A stretch of 64,000 bases of DNA from Siderastrea radians (taxonomy: Eukaryota > Cnidaria > Anthozoa > Scleractinia > Rhizangiidae), in contig OZ024888.1 of NCBI GenBank assembly GCA_964017195.1, positions 15,677,701 through 15,741,700 on the forward strand. The letters run 5' to 3'. The notes beneath the pieces were generated by a model that was not told the DNA's origin, did not search any database, and saw only the letters and a list, made by a program, of their open reading frames with translations. This document shows positions 1-14,000 of this stretch, in pieces. Numbering within the stretch: position 1 is the stretch's first letter; every line of letters starts with the position of its first letter. A program made the translations under genes and the position numbers.

Positions 1-72
1 TAAGAAATTTGACTAAGTTGCGAGTGGATGCCTTGAACATGCAATGTTAATGAGATTTAATATGGATACTAG

Positions 73-3000
73 GTATCTGCCCTAGGCTTGGACCCATCAG
101 GATCACGGCTTGTAACAGGAGGTTATGATTATGAGGTATACTTGGAGTACCTGTACATAGAGCAGTTTTTAAAGGAGTCTCGTAAAACCTAAATCAAAGT
201 AATTATTGACTAACCAATCACAACAGGAACAAAACACAAAATAAACTAATCAGTAATGGAAGCAAATACAAGTAATTAGTGTTCAGCATGGGAAAATGCA
301 TGCAGGCAAGTCACAGTCAGTTTTGGTTTTATTTTTGATTGGTTGAGAAAGTGGCGTGAGCTTTTTAAACCAATCAGAGAACATTACTACTATTACTTTT
401 GAGACTGATTTGAAAACTGCTCTATTAATAAATTGCTAACTAAACTGTTGACTAATTCTACTCAAACTATCAACAAGTTACAGTCAAATCGGATGTTCTT
501 TTGCCCGCAACTTTGCAAAATTCCACTACAACATTGATGTTTTGTTTGACAGTTTGCTTGGAGCAATTTGCAACTGTCATGAACAACTTGCTTCAGTTGC
601 AATTTTTTATTCTGTCGGTTAAATTGACTCGCTTGTTTCCGCAGCAAAATCCTTTTCAAATTGAATTCCATTCCATGTTCCATGAACCTGTATCTCATTA
701 CGAAATCTTCATAGCATTTCATTAAGTAAAGAAGTTTTTTCAGTAGTCAGGTTTTATGTCATTAAAAATTGTGCTTGTGATATTCTGAGCAAAATTTCTA
801 ATTCTACAAACAGTAAAATAAGACAAGAGAGGAATCTTTACAAACAAACTTGCTACCGGAATAAACAACTTGCAGTTCACAACATCTCTGTTATATCCAC
901 TTTATCACAACAGCCAGCATTGCTAATAACGGCAGAGCAGCTATTGTCCTTTTTTATTCTGAAATATCCTTCAGTGGTAGTCCAAGCCAAATTTTCAATT
1001 TCAAGAGCAATCTGTAGAGGAATCAACAGAATGAAATTTGCGATCCGATGTGAGATAAGATAGATAAGATACATTATTTTGTAAGATAGCTTAAGATAAC
1101 TTTATTGTATCACATCAAGGATATCTCTAATAAAAATCTAGTAACAAAATTATTACAAGTAAAATGCAAACAACTTGGGTATGACATCGGCAAATTGCTT
1201 CAAGCAAACTGTCAATCAAATTACCAATGTTGCCGCAGAAGTTTGCAAAGGCAGTGTTGGAAATAAGCACTCACCCACTCGCCTATGCGAGTATCAGAGG
1301 CGCTGGGCGAGTGCAAATCAGCGATCACTCACCCGTTTGGCGAGTACGAGTTTCAGTTCCATGTAATTATTTATAGTACACTGTTTTTCTACAGTCCATT
1401 TTGGCAAGGAAACAAACTTACCAGTTCTAGTTTAAATATTCTTATCATAGGAGGTGTCCTACAAATTTGGCGCTGAAACACAAGTTCGTTCTTCCTAACT
1501 TCCTTCCAGTAATAATTTACATAATGTGTACAGTTGTACAAAGTGATACTGCTGGTCACTAGCTGAGCTGGTGGTGAGTAATATGTATAGTAAGGGATCT
1601 CACGAAGATTCATCAATATTGAAAACTGTTTAGAAATTGAAAGTGTCTTCATTGTTTTTGTCAATTGGTTTATTAAAAAGGTCTTTTAGTAGAATTTTTC
1701 ATTGAAGCAATAACCGTCAGTGTAACACTTGTCACAGTGTTGTTCGTGAGTGCTGTTGTCTTGAGGTTTTTTTTTTTCCAAAATGAGGAAATATCTCCCC
1801 GGAGTTTTAAGCAGTAAAAATCTAAAGGGTGTAAAAAAAGGTTGGAGAGATGAAGGGTATCTTTTGGGCGAGTGAAGTCTAATCCGGGCGAGTGCATTCT
1901 GAGAGTCACTCACACGAATGGCGAGTGCTCTTAAAATTAAGTTTCCAACACTGAAAGGTGCCCACAAAAGAACATCTTGTTTTGACTGTAAGGTTAAAAA
2001 GAAGAGTTGTACTTGGGCTTCAAGTGTCCTGCATGACAAGCAAAGAAGGAAACGTTGGTACAGAAATGCTGTTTCCCATTTCCTGTTTGTGTACTCTTTC
2101 TGAAGGCAAATTTTGTTTCCACAGTGTTGCAAGGATTCATTTAGAGAAACCTTGAAACAAAATGCTTCAATCTGTGATTGTGTTTCTTTGCTTATGGGGG
2201 CCTGAAGGAAACAATATTCATGAGAGCAAAAACCCAAGCTTGATCTGTCAACCCTCCTGAAGGGAAAAGTCTGATCTGCTAATCACTACACACTTATTCC
2301 TCCACTGCACTAATGCCTTTTATTTTTGCATGGCTTTTACTTTTGTAATGAAACAGGTCAGAGATAATTGCCAACAGTAACAGTGAGCCTTCAGGCTTAC
2401 AAATTTACAACCTATAAAAATCTTCCATGGAATATATCTGGGTGGTTTTCTTTTACATGTTAGGTGAAATTTTGGGATTTCAATGCAATGGATGCATCTC
2501 GTCGGGCCTTTAGGACTCTGCAGCCATTTGAGTGTCACCAGATCAAGTCGATAGATTACAGCATTACTGGAGATGTTGTTCTTATTGCTGCTGGCAATTC
2601 ACAGGTACAGTCAAGCTTTCAAGATCACTCAAGTCTAAAAGACGAAAAAATGCGATATTTTGATCATCTATCGTTTGAAAAATTTAAAATTGACAAACAA
2701 GTAGTATCACATGAAATTACTACTCAACAGCTTTTGTTTGATTGTTGACACTCTTGATTTCATCCACAGACTTAAAAGTTAGAACCACCCTGTACAGTGT
2801 AATAGAGAGCACCACAGGAAAGTATTGCTTAGTAGGTTTTATTTGAATGACCACAATCTATGACTTCATCCACAGACTCAAAAGTTAAAACTACAGTGTA
2901 CCATGTACAATGTAACAAACAGCACCACAGGAAAGTATCACTCAACAGCTTTCATTTGTATGATCATAGAGTCAAAAGTTTGAACCACCTCACCTAACAT

Positions 3001-4986
3001 TGTAAATTACATGGTCATCACAGGAAAATAATGCTCAGTGGCTTTCATCTGAGTTGTCAACCTTTAGATTTTCCACCCATAAAGTTGGAACCAGCTTGCT
3101 AGTACAAGATAATAAACAGTACCATAGGAAAGTACTGCTCAGTAGCTTTCATTACAGGTTTATGAGTACCATCGGCTTTCTTGTCTTGTCCTGTTGAATG
3201 TGCATGTTCAATTTGAGGAGATGACTCCAGCTGCAGCTTTTGAAGGAACATTTCTTTCACCTTAGCTTCTGTGTTTTCCCAGGTTTCTCCTGTCTTAGAT
3301 GTTAGTTATTGTCTTTATTCCTTATTCATATTGTATTATAAATTGTCTATGTTTATTCTAATCTGTATCCTCTGTAAAGCTGAGCTGAGTTAAATAAATT
3401 ATCTTGTCTTGTCTTACATGAGTGATCACACTCTGGGGTTTGGGCCCTGGCTTCAAAAGTCAGAACTGACACTGTGCATTGTTGTAAACAGTACCACAGG
3501 AAGATACAGCTCAACAGCTTTCATTTGAATGGTTATTATTATTTTTTTTTACTCTCAGGCAAAGGTGATTGACAGAGATGGGTTTGAGGTTCTTGAATGT
3601 GTAAAAGGTGACCAGTATATTGTCGACATGACGAACACTAAGGTATGTGATAGCTACTGTGATACATTAGGTTATCTGTCAATTCCAATGTTAATGGAAC
3701 CAAGATCAACACTTACCTAACCTTGGGTTCATAGTCAACCAAGATTCCTGTTTGTCTTGTTTAAAAGTATTTTCACTGCTACTGTAACTTTCAGTTAATA
3801 GTTAGTTTGCAGAGCAACAACCTCCTTTATCAAAATAGCCTTAAAAATAAATTCAAGATCCACACTACATGTACATTGTAATCCTTGGTTAGCTTTGATT
3901 TCAACAACTAGGCCCAGGAAAATATGTGGTAATTTGTTCATCTCAAAGAATTGACTAAAAGTGGCTTCATGTTCCTAGCAGAACATGTGCTTCTTTCAGT
4001 AAAAGTTTTGTCATTTAAATTTGGGAGCCACAATGCATGCATGGTCCTAGCCGAGGGGGGGTACTCCGAGTTTCAAGTGACGGGGATGATCGAATGGGGG
4101 CAAAAATCAATACCCAAAAAAATCCCTAGGGCTTCCAACAAAACCCAAAAAAATCCCTGGACCAAAAATTTACCCCAAAAAGATCCCATGCAGAAATTCC
4201 GAGCCTTGATTTCCAGAAAGGATTAAATGATCTAACACGAAAAAAAACCCACTAGAAATTGAATGTTTGTATTTGGTTATAATTCATCGTACCAGATGAT
4301 TTTATCCTTTCCTTATCTGGTAGTCATTCTAACAACACTTAAGGGACACCCAAGAACATCTTCTGTATCAACAACAACATTATGAATGACAACTCTAAAC
4401 AAAACAAGACCACCTGGGCAAGAACAAGTTTGGTTGTACTTTATTTGCGGAACTACGCGGCCGGGATACATGGGCACTACCATGAATCTTCAGATCATTT
4501 TGAATACCCAAAAAAATCCATACTTAAATCAAGCCACCCAAAAAAATACCTGCCAAATCTTCATACCCAAAAAAATCCCGGAATCGAAAATTTCAAACCC
4601 AAAAAATCCTTCGATCATCCCCGTCACTTGAAGTCCGGAGTACCCCCCCCTGGGGGTCCTAGCAACTGCTCCCAGAGTGTGAAATTCCCCATACTGTGGT
4701 AACTGAAAAATCCTGATAATGACTGCAACAGATTTTGTTTTCAAATTTTATTCTTTGTTTCTTGGAAAAATCGCCAGAAACTACCCTAATAAGGTTGTTC
4801 TTCCTTTGAGAAAATCACTTGATTTCTTTCTCTTAATCTGCTATCTTCGTGTACAAGGAAAGGTATTTAAATTGAATTTCAGCACATTTTTCACCATGTG
4901 AAAATCCTTGTGACAGAACCCCTTTAAGACTTAAAAAAAATGTTAAGTGTTCTTTCATTTATTTATATTGATCTACCTTTTTCATT

Positions 4987-5028
<42 letters not shown>

Positions 5029-8000
5029 TAATAATAATAATAATAATTATAATAATTTATGAATTTGTCTAGCTCATTGTCCCTGACGAAATGATCAAAA
5101 TATTAATGTGCTTTACAATTTATTTGTGAATGCCCAAGCAATCAAAATGTACTGATGGAGGGTTTGCATTTGATCCTTCCAGTGTATATCTGTTATAATA
5201 TTTAAGGACGTTCGCGCCAATTGTTTCTGCGCATCCTTACTGCGCAGGCAATTCACTTCGTGATGTCATGCCACGTCATGTATTGAGCGTGCGTGCTGTT
5301 GAAGAAATGTGGAGATAATTATGTTGCGCTAGTGGGGACTTTAATATCTATGCATGGGTTTAACTCTCTTAAATGTTCAGTGACCCCATATCTTCTTTTG
5401 ATAGATCACTTTCTTTATCGATTATCTACGTTTTGTGAAAAATTAAAGAAAATCTGTATTGTATAAGTTTGATTTTTTTCAACTTTTCTGCCCTCGCATC
5501 ATCGAATTCTACTATTATTGAAGCTGCACGGTGTTCGTTAAAGTCCATCTTAGAGGTTGAGTTTAACCAAAAGGATGACACCGGTTTAAATTATTTACTT
5601 AACAGACCCACTTAAGTAAAATTTGACTAAGAAAGTGGGTCTACAGCGAATCATTTTAAATATTTGTCAACTAACAAGCACTGAGGCCAGGTCGAGTTAC
5701 GAGGGCCGATTTGTCAAAATTGGGGTAGTTTTTGACGCGCTTTATTTCGAAAACGAAGTCGGTGACCCCCCAATTTTTTTCCATTTCTGACATAGGTAAC
5801 TCATTATATGACTGTAGCTAAAGTATGAAAAAAATCTGTATTGTAGAAGTTTTTCGTGCGAGCGTCCTTAATTCTGCGGTACACTGTAGATAGTAAGGGA
5901 TGTCACTTAAGTACAAAATATAAGCAGTGCTGCTTTGTATTTTTCCCAGGGCCATGTTGCCATGCTACACAATGCTTGCTGGAATCCAAAGGTTAAAGAT
6001 GAGTTCATATCTTGCAGTGATGATGGGTATGTTTTGCTCAGGAGTTTTGTACCCTTAAAATCTTGAAAACACATTGTGGTACTCAAATGTTTGATCCAGA
6101 CCTTGGTCATCCAGAACTTTAAGTTCTTCAGGTTTTTCTCGGTGGTCCCATTGGTAAAATTCCTCCAAACCTGTACTTGTCATTTTGATTTTTAAATTGT
6201 CAGATCCATTCAAACTGAAAAGAATAAAAAGAAACAAAACAGGCTAGACCAGTAGACCAACTAAAACAGGAAATCTTTTCAATTGTTGGAAAATTGCTAA
6301 AGCTGATCTACCAGTCTTTGACCTTTGAAGTATCAAGTACAAGGTGCCATTTGGACCCATCTTACTCAAATTTTGAGGATCTGCCCCAAGGAATCTCAGG
6401 CATGCAGGCTACGCATGAAATCCAGTCTCATTTAAACTAGAATTAAATGAAATAAATAGTTATAGTGTTAAGGTTTCGTTTACCATCCTTTTAGTGAGCA
6501 ATTAAATAAGTTGTTGTTTTACTGTTGTTCTTTGTCTACAGGACAGTTAGAATATGGAACACCGAAAATCCCAAGAAAAATAAAACTGTTATTAAAACAA
6601 AAAGCAAACAAGGTATGAGCCACTAAGTTTTAAGAAGAAAGGAGGGCTCGGAATTCCATTCTTACTGGCCATTCTTACTGGTAACCAGGGGATTTTCTCA
6701 TAAACAGAGGCCAAGTTAGGCAAAACAAAAATGGGTTGTGGCTGATTTCAAGGCTTTATGCTCTCCCCTGGCAAAAAGAGAAAAGTAAGTTGAACTGGCC
6801 ATGCCCCCAGCCTTTCAATTGCAGCAGTGGAGCTACAGTACTTAAGGTACAGGTAAGGTTGCACACAAACCAAGAAGGCCCACGTGGCCAGAGCTTATCC
6901 CGGTTTCTGTAGCATGAAGCAACTGAGAGTTTTGCTACTTCTTCCCCCCCCCCCCTCCCGAATTACTTTGTTTACTTTACGTCAGTCTGCACGAGCATTT
7001 ATTCATCTTTGAAGGTTGAATTGCATTGAAATTGTGTATCGTGATTCACATAGGGAAGAAGACGATTCCCACACGATGTTGTTTTTGCAGAGATGGGCGA
7101 ATTATAGCTGCGGGATGCCAAGTAAGCATGCATTTATTTAATAATATGAATACATCATCAATGTAGGTGAGAAAAAATGTAAAAAGACAGTCATCAACAA
7201 GAGGTGATTTTCCTGATGTATCACCATACTTTAGGGACTGACATGAAAATAAAATATGTTAATCTGTAAGGAGAATTAATGTTTTGAGCTTGAGGCGTAA
7301 AGAAATATAAAATGCTTGTTATAAGCTTTGTATCATTCTATGCCATTCGCCTTGAGAGTAGCACGCAAGGTGTTGTGTGACTTTGAAAGCCAAATGCAAG
7401 GATCCAAGTGAACAGTTTCAAGTACTCCTGGCTATTTTCTGTTTCTTTTATAATGGAAAGCCCGCAAAATGTTCTGTAATATTCACACCTGCGTTTAACC
7501 CTTTAAGCCTGAACAGTGATGAAAGTAAAATTTCTCTTTACATCATCACTACTTGTTCAAACATTCAAGTGACGAGAATAAAGAAAGTGATCACCAAGGA
7601 TGAGATGCCTCAATATTTAGTCAAATTCTCCTTCCTGGTTCCATGAGAAATGTGCGGAGATCGAGTAAGGAGAATATGCATTTTTATATCAGGACCTAAA
7701 GGGTTAAAAAAAGATATTCACCAAAACCACTGGCAATAATTCCTTATGATCGGAATAGTAGAAGTAATAATGACAGTGGCTTGGAGTGACTAGAGTACCT
7801 GACGTGCATCCCAGTGTATTTGAACTTAGCAAGATCTTCTACAGTGTATCCATCCGATATTCAACTTCATCTGAGAGATAAGCAATAAAATTGCATAAAC
7901 ATTAGAACAAAGCTTAAACTATGTACAAGACAGTAGTTAAAAATAATATCCATCAATTTTATTGAGCTTTGCTTTGTGAGATTATAATGTTTGATCTTAA

Positions 8001-11000
8001 TTTTAATCTTCACACTGATGATCTCAGTCCTGACATGGGCAATTGATAAAATTGATAATCGATAACATTCTATAACAATCGATAAAATTAGTTGATTGTA
8101 TCGGAAAACGATAAAAATCTATAAACGGATTTGTTGTTTCAATCAGTTTTATCAATTTTATCGAAAATTATCGATTTTATCGGTAACATTTTGTGTCGAA
8201 ATGTGAGCTTTAATAATAACGGCAACCTCTATAACCAGCTCCTATGTCGGGTTAAACAAAAGATTGCCGTTGCTTCCACTCAAAACGTTTTTCTTGGCAG
8301 TTGCTTAGATAGGTAAATAGCCGAGATGTCACTTTCGCAGATGCTTGGGTCGATACAGCACAGTTATCCTGCCAGCTTAATAACCACATTTACTGAAACA
8401 CAAAATACAGTTTTATTCGTGAACAAAGCCACCGCAATCATTTTACCGCGATTAAATGTGTTTTAAATACACAGTCAATGTCAGAAATTAAAGACATGTA
8501 CAATCGACATCCATCGATAAAATCGATAAAATTGATAACAGTAATTTCCAGAAGAGTTGTGAGTATCGATTTATATCGAATGATCGATACAATCGATAAC
8601 GTTCACGTGATTGATATCGATAGTTATCGATTTATCGAACAGTTTTCCGATATCGATGTTTATCGATTGCCCACGTCGGGTCTCAGTGGACAGACTCCTG
8701 TAAACACCCTAGCTATTTGTATCGTGTTCTTTCACAGGATGGTTCCATTCAAGCATGGGATACCAGGAAGCCATTTGTAAGTAAATAAAAGTCTCACTTA
8801 GAAGTTAATTAAGCAATCAATAGTGATTTTGTTTTCAGTCTGTTATTGTTGCCCTTCAAGTGGTTTGAATGATTCACTCAAACTCCTCTCTTGTCTCTGG
8901 TGTTACAAATGGTGATGCATAACCAGTCTACCTCACTGCTTGGTGAAGACTACCAGAAAGCAGTCAAAATGCCGCAATTTATATTTAAAGGGGCTACGTC
9001 ACGTCACGTCACGTCACGTCACAAAGTGTTCCTGTAAAACCATGAGAAAGATATCAAATGAATTTTATCAGGGAGAGCTAACCATAATAATTTTTTTGGT
9101 GATTTTTGAGAACATAGCATCAAAACTTGAAAAAATTGGCCCAATTTTTTCAAGTTGTAATCCATTTCCATCCTTGCCATCGGTAGCAACAGACGACAGG
9201 AAACAGTTTCAGTGCTTTAGAATAGTCTTTATTAACAAAGCTAGACCCGTATTTGTGGAAATCAATTGATGCAAAGACACTTTTTAGCTTTTTAAAAAGA
9301 TACTAAAATAGCGTGACATAGTCCCTTAAAAGTGACCACATCATGAGGCAAACGATAATAGTCTTTAGACATTTGCCATATCCAGTTGCAGATACTTAAC
9401 AGTTACAATGTATTATCAAGGCCGAGGTTTGTGTACCGAGGTCTTGATAATTCTCGTTAACATGTGGAAACCGAATCCAATAACTGTTTTATTATGGACC
9501 TTTTTGAGCATTTGTAAAGACAGTAGTGCGCACAAGAAACTAAACACTCAACAACACATCAACTTGTAAACAACTTTATTTTTAAGCTCACAACCTTTTT
9601 GCTCACCCTAAGAATCTCTAAGGACAGTTTAAAAACCCAGCCTAAAACATAAGTTTTTAAAACTTGAAATTAAACTTGCCATTCTGTTTTGACCACCTGC
9701 TGTGAAAAAGTTCTTTGAATAGCTAACGTAAAAGGGGGTTGCAAAGTTTTTTGCCTGTATAAAGATGCCACTTCTAAATGTATAAAACCTGTTGTCTGTA
9801 AGAATGTCATAATGAAAATAGTGTCTTTAATTTGGCCAATCAAGACTTAGTGACAGCAGTGTATAATAAGTGTATAATAACTATCGTTACTTTCGGAGAG
9901 TCACTGCTTTTGGAACTTGACGGTGTTTTTTCATTTTGCTTTGTTATAGATCCACCCTACATATATTCAGCGCACTGCTCACACATTTGGAAGCGACACC
10001 TCATGTTTGACTTTTTCACACGAGGGAAGCCTACTTGCATCCAGAGGAGGTTAGAACTAATTGCCTGTTACCTGACAATATTGAAATCCATCATCTCTTG
10101 TACATTTTGTCCTACTGTTCATAAGTTATGCATGGGGATTTCTCTCCATTGTTTGAAGAGCTTTGTCCACATGGATTATGTTGTTTTTGGCCATAACTGT
10201 CCTAAAATTGTAAATCAGGGATGACATGACATTCACACAGAAATTTTAGGGCCATTTTAGATGGTACAACTGTTGCTTGTGACTGTCATTATGCAACATT
10301 TGTGGGGGGGGGGATAGGGGGTTTAAACCTTCCGCTTCCCGTACCCCTTAATCCAGGTTCCCACCATGCATTTGTTGGCTCACGCCTCTTTGCATTTTTT
10401 CGATTGTGCAATATTGTACAATGTTGCATAATTTTTCCCTTTTTCTCCCGCTTCCTGCCACCTTGGGAATCCCGCTTCCCACCCCCTCTTCTCCCGCCTC
10501 CCGTACACCTCCCGCCCCCTTTTCTCCCAGTCTTCCGCCCCCCTCTCCCTCTCCACATTTGTGTCATGTACAAATTAAAACAACCCTCATCATTTAACAT
10601 TGCTGTGGCAACAACTGTTGTAGGGTTTTAAAACATGTTTCAAAATCCTCACCTTTTTCTTGTCACGCACGATAATTCCAACCAAGTTTCATTTTTGATT
10701 TATTTGAAACAGTTTGTGTTGTAGGCTTTTCATAAGCATGAAACCTGTGATAAAGTTGTTCCTTTAATTGTACCTCAGCCCTTAGACATATTAATGGCTC
10801 ACATCTTATTGTCACTCTCACTCTCAAGTACAAACGTTTATGACAAAGGATGAGATCATTGTAGTGCCTCATTAGCTAATTTTTACTCCTCCTGTTCTTG
10901 TTTTTAGTTTCTCTTTTGCGTTCTAAGACTTGAAGATGCTGTCAGATTGATCCATAAAAAGAGCTGAACCTTTGTGTTTATCTTGCATCGTCTTAACTTT

Positions 11001-14000
11001 GGCATCACCAAATATATGATGGGCTTGCCAAATGATGTTTTATTCCTATATATTGCTTAAAGCTATTTCCATACAAATCCTCATAATATTTCAAAGATTC
11101 AAATCCCCATTAAATCTTCATGTTTATTATCTTTTCAGTACAGTCAGTAGAGCTTGATGTTCTGGCTGTGGAGCTTTGTTGCAATAAATTTGTAAAATAT
11201 CTTGTTTTTACCAGCTTGCTTGATTTCTTACCGTAGATGCTTCTGTGTTACAGGCGATGATACTCTGAAGATCTGGGATATACGGAATTTCAAGAGATTC
11301 CTCAACATTGCCATGAATTTACCAAACTACTACGCACAGTAAGCCCTGATGTGTATGTCTAAGCCTGGTTGATATTACGCCAGTTAATACGAAATGGAGA
11401 CTAAGTTTTAACCAAGGCTTCTCTTTCTCTTTTTTAAAGCTGTTTCCACTGCTTATTACAAGACATATTTCAAATGCGAATCAAGATAAAATGATGGGCA
11501 AACAGAATTTTTGCTCGGCTGTAACACTGACTTAGTCAATAACTCTAACCCTGAGTTAGCTTAGCCCTGCTTCGCTTCCCGAGCCGGCTCGAAGGGCCAA
11601 CTAAGTGAGCCTGCCCACAGTCGAGAGGTGTTTAGCGTGTATTCTCTCCTAACAGACACCTCAGATTCTTTGTAAAGGCAATCTTGTCTGGCTCTAGGGA
11701 GGTCAGAATTCATGTAAAACTCTATAAGTGAGCCCTCACATCTGGACGTTATTCAAATATGGCAGGCATAGGGATGATGCTGAGACAGTTATTAGAAAAT
11801 AAACGTAAAGAACCAGTGTTTATTTCTTTGTTTTCTTAGGACTTCTTGTTTGTTCAGTCCTGATGATAAAATGGTTGTAACAGGAACATCAGTGAAGAAG
11901 GGACAGGTAACTTTCCACAGCAATGTTGACCAGCTCCCTCTAACAACCACTTGCATATTCTCCTCACTGTTCTCCACATATTTCTTATGTTACTAGTTGG
12001 GGGAATTTCATTAAACATCAACACATTTCATGTCTGGTGATCAATTCCTTTATTCTCATGACCCGTATATATGATCAACTAGTGATATTGTAAGGAGAAA
12101 TTAGATGCTTGTCACTATTGGGGCTTAAAGGGTTAAAATCCAGCTTCTCCACCCCTAAGCAATTGTAAATTGTCCCGTTTTTATATGACATCCAAACTTT
12201 ATGTACTCCTATGGTGAAGAAATGTGAGCTGTCTAGCAGGTACAGGGGACATCCGAGGAAGATCAACTGTCTCAAGAATCATTTTGACCTCGTTGCAATC
12301 CTGTTTAATCTACTTTACAGGTGTCCAGGGATTTTATTTTAGTTCGAGTTGAGTTAGAGTTTGCTTGAACTGGGGTTTAAATTACGAAAAATCAACTACT
12401 GAATGTGTTTTTTCAGTAGTTTAGGATTTAGGATGAGGCACAATTTAAATGGTTAGCTTTCAGATAGGGTATGCGTTACTGCTTTACATCATTCTGGAAG
12501 TTTACGCAAACTACTAATACCGTCTGTTTCCTTTTTGCAAGCGTCAGGCCTGTGTCATCCCGGTTTTCGCTCAGCTAAGACAGTATTATTCTTCGCCGGT
12601 CATTCAGTTTTAGAACTCGCCCGAAACTTCTGTCTTCCCCATGCACTCAATGTCAGGCCGTATTTATATCTCTTAGAAGACATGTTACTATACTTTGTGG
12701 GATTTTTTTTGTGTGTGTGTAGTCTAAATTCAGTACAGTGGTGGGTTGTAATGCCCTTTAGGCTTTCTTGTTCAAATACATTAGTAATACTCTGAAAGAT
12801 CACTTTGACTCAACCCTTAAAGCCCTGACATGAGAATGCATAATTATTCTCTTTACTCCTGACATGAGAATGCATAATTATTCTCTTTACTCCTGACATG
12901 AGAATGCATAATTATTCTCTTTACTCCTGACATGAGAATGCATAATTATTCTCTTTACTCCTGACACGAGAATGCATAATTATTCTCTTTACTCCTGACA
13001 TGAGAATGCATAATTATTCTCTTTACTCCTGACATGAGAATGCATAATTATTCTCTTTACTCCTGACATGAGAATGCATAATTATTCTCTTTACTCCTGA
13101 CATGAGAATGCATAATTATTCTCTTTACTGTTCTCAATACATTTCTTATTGAACTAGCAAGGAGAATCTGTCTAAATACCAAGACATTTTATCCTCTGTG
13201 ATCACTTCCTGAATATTCTCACCACTTGAATACTTGAATGTTTGAACAATTAGCAATGATGTAAAGAGAAATGTCATTTTCGTCATAGCTTAAAGGGTCA
13301 ATTCTCCTATCTTGCACATGCAGGGGTCTGGAAGCCTGGTGTTTATGGACAGAGACTCCTTACGGAAGTTGTATGAGTTTGATGTCATAGAATCAGTAAG
13401 TTCCAGGGTTGTGTCCCACTGTTTTATCAGTTTCAGTGTTCTAGCAATTTAGGGTGACCCCATCGAAGTGGAAGGAATATTTAAAATTTTCTTAATTACC
13501 AATTGGTAATTATGTTTTGAAAATTTATAAAATACAATAAAAATTAGGAGTCACCGTACTCATTTATGCGCAACGTAGATTTTCCTGAGAAACCCTTGCA
13601 ATCCGAAACTGAGAACTATGATTTCATTAAACCGTCATTCTTGCCTTGAAACACTGGAGCAGTTCAACAAAATACACATTTATCTTGCATTGCATACTAT
13701 TTTAGTTTAATCTGAGGAATTAAATGAAACAAATTAAATAAAACAAATTAAAGAAACAAGTTATGAAACAAATTAAAGAATTTGCTGCGTGCACACATTT
13801 TCTGCCGTACCTAAAGACGTGTTCTTTTTGGCATTCAAATAAAAATATCTCAAAGCAGAATTTTTAACTTTTGTTAAAATCGCGAAATATGGTACTCAAA
13901 TTGAAGGTCACCGTTCTCGTTTAGGAGAAAACGACCATTTATTTCTCTAAACAGCTCAGTTTCAAAGAAACCCTACCAAGTTTTTAACGTGCGCGCGTTC

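Larger units (their letters stand above)
1..3443 (+). repeat. Direct repeat, first copy (identical to 60558-64000)
   Basis: This segment reappears at 60558-64000 with a constant offset of 60557. Every stretch compared, including both WDR70 exons, several transposon copies and the end of the window, is identical. It contains exon 8, intron 8, exon 9 and the start of intron 9 of WDR70. The repeat starts at the first base of the window and ends at the last, so its true limits are not visible. Confidence 0.97.

Noticed and set aside
1686..2237. 183-codon minus-strand ORF (again at 62243-62794)
   Set aside because: It crosses the right end of the hAT-like element into intron DNA, shows no domain or splice context, and appears twice only because the whole segment is repeated.
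10302..10631. Proline-rich ORF and its glycine/arginine-rich complement
   Set aside because: They follow from a C-rich repeat; no start context or homology.
12828..13128. Regular 34-bp repeats resembling a CRISPR array
   Set aside because: There are no spacers between the units, and the DNA is an intron of an animal gene.
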